Positions 6,574-7,229 of a DNA stretch of 7,229 nt are shown here, piece after piece. Position 1 is the first letter of the stretch. Every line of letters starts with the position of its first letter. The translations under genes and the position numbers were made by a program. Source of the stretch: Fimenecus sp051881335 (GTDB lineage: Bacteria > Bacillota > Clostridia > Oscillospirales > Acutalibacteraceae); NCBI GenBank assembly GCA_051881335.1, contig JBJEPR010000030.1, forward strand, positions 1 to 7,229, given 5' to 3'. Under the pieces are notes generated by a model. That model had not been told where the DNA came from and did no database searches. It was given only the letters and a program-made list of their open reading frames with translations.

Positions 6574-7229
6574 TTAATCGTTCCTTAATTCCATATTGTA
6601 TTCATACCGTTTGCTGTCATATTTGCAAACCGAGTATTCTAACAGCTTGTTTTCGGCAAATGCTTTTCGCTTCATCACCAAAACGGCGTCGCCTGCCGCT
6701 ATGCCTAACCTATCGCGTACTTTTTTGTCGGCACGCTCTGCGGTAATGGTTTGCTGTACGGTATCAATGCGGACACCGTATTCCGTTTCGAGCTTGTCAT
6801 ACAAAGAGGCATAGTATTGCGCGTCGTCATAGGGAAGCCCCAGACTTTCCGGCAAATAGGTTGTGAAAAAGCCGACAGGTACACCGTTAATACACCGCAC
6901 CCGTTCCAACACGGTGAAATAGGTGGATTTGCTCTGTCCGAACAGCTCGGCTACATAACCTGACACCTGCCGCCGTTCGATATGGGCATAGCTTGTGCTC
7001 GGAATGATACCTTTTTGTGCCATTTCCTCGCTGAAACCGCGAATTTTCAACAGCGGCTCTTCAATGCGTTCGGCGGTCACGATTGTACCTTTGCCTTTCA
7101 CACGCTTGATTTTTCCCAAATCCTGCAGTCTTGCCAACGCTCCGCGTACGGTAATACGGCTGACGGAATAAATATCACACAGTTGATATTCATTGGGCAA
7201 TGTGTCGCCGACGGCATATTTCCCGGAGG
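6574..7229 (-). CDS. GntR/HutC-family transcriptional regulator with UTRA domain, 5'-partial
   Basis: This is a predicted sugar-responsive DNA-binding regulator and the first operon gene seen. The frame is open to the right edge. The codons before a possible TTG start at 7200 read SGKYAVGDT and run into LPNEYQL, the family's conserved GD-x-LP(S/N)E motif. That TTG is therefore an internal Leu and the true start lies beyond the window, with probably only about 20-30 residues missing. About 217 residues are visible. The winged helix-turn-helix includes YSVSRITVRGALARLQDLG and the wing VKGKGTIV. The UTRA effector domain begins near LLKIRGFSEEMAQKGI and ends with LLEYSVCKYDSKRYEYNMEL, a usual UTRA closing strand pattern. 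HutC-type regulators of this kind (NagR/YvoA, GmuR) respond to sugar phosphates or related metabolites and often repress their own operon. The ligand here is unknown. The operator and promoter would lie upstream, outside the window. Confidence 0.9.
   Translation of the reverse strand, partial: SGKYAVGDTLPNEYQLCDIYSVSRITVRGALARLQDLGKIKRVKGKGTIVTAERIEEPLLKIRGFSEEMAQKGIIPSTSYAHIERRQVSGYVAELFGQSKSTYFTVLERVRCINGVPVGFFTTYLPESLGLPYDDAQYYASLYDKLETEYGVRIDTVQQTITAERADKKVRDRLGIAAGDAVLVMKRKAFAENKLLEYSVCKYDSKRYEYNMELRND
6581..6586 (-). promoter_or_regulatory. Ribosome binding site of the isomerase, within the regulator's last codons
   Basis: AAGGAA on the minus strand lies 8 nt before the ATG at 6572 and inside the 3' end of the regulator gene. 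The junction reads TAAGATG (stop, one base, start), consistent with coupled translation. Confidence 0.65.

Noticed and set aside
6574..7200. Regulator starting at TTG 7200
   Set aside because: That codon is the Leu of the GD-x-LPNE motif of the winged helix. The frame continues to the window edge, so the gene is partial.
1..7229. Mobile element, CRISPR array, defence system, tRNA or riboswitch
   Set aside because: No direct-repeat array, terminal inverted repeats, transposase or nuclease-like proteins, or structured RNA region was seen; coding sequence fills nearly the whole window.

Overview
The window looks like a piece of chromosome from an anaerobic Firmicute, most likely a gut-type clostridium. 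This is inferred from the strong Shine-Dalgarno sites, the very short or overlapping gene junctions, the lipoprotein-type export signal, the moderate base composition and the protein families present. It cannot be proved from this sequence alone. No rRNA, tRNA, CRISPR array, insertion sequence or phage gene was seen.

Layout. At the left edge a GNAT-family acetyltransferase gene runs on the + strand (2-754) and is cut off at its 5' end. It converges on a five-gene minus-strand operon that fills the rest of the window, and a strong hairpin (760-795) separates the two. In transcription order the operon holds: a GntR/HutC-type repressor with a UTRA ligand domain (6574-7229, cut off by the right edge); a 571-residue protein with a class I mannose-6-phosphate-isomerase (PMI) cupin part behind an extra N-terminal domain (4857-6572); a ROK-family sugar kinase (4012-4851); a GPH-type sugar:cation symporter (2263-3975); and a GH18 glycoside hydrolase lipoprotein carrying a discoidin-like domain (821-2266). 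The junctions are 1 nt, 5 nt (or a 4-nt overlap with the alternative start), 36 nt and a 4-nt ATGA overlap, so the five genes are almost certainly co-transcribed and partly co-translated.

How they fit together. The proposed working model is a compact sugar or glycan utilisation unit. The surface-anchored GH18 protein cuts or binds a glycan, the GPH carrier imports the released sugar, the ROK kinase phosphorylates it, the PMI-type protein converts an aldose 6-phosphate to a ketose 6-phosphate, and the UTRA repressor senses an intermediate. The isomerase points to mannose or a close relative, whereas GH18 enzymes cleave next to N-acetylglucosamine. An N-glycan-like or mannose-containing substrate would reconcile the two, but no exo-glycosidase, deacetylase or deaminase lies in the window. 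The substrate is therefore open.

The most interesting points are the two-domain isomerase, whose N-terminal part resembles a nucleoside/nucleotide-kinase fold without a recognisable P-loop; the ROK kinase, which keeps the catalytic Asp but has lost the usual sugar-contacting Glu and His/Tyr positions; and the pairing of both with a discoidin-GH18 lipoprotein translationally coupled to a transporter.
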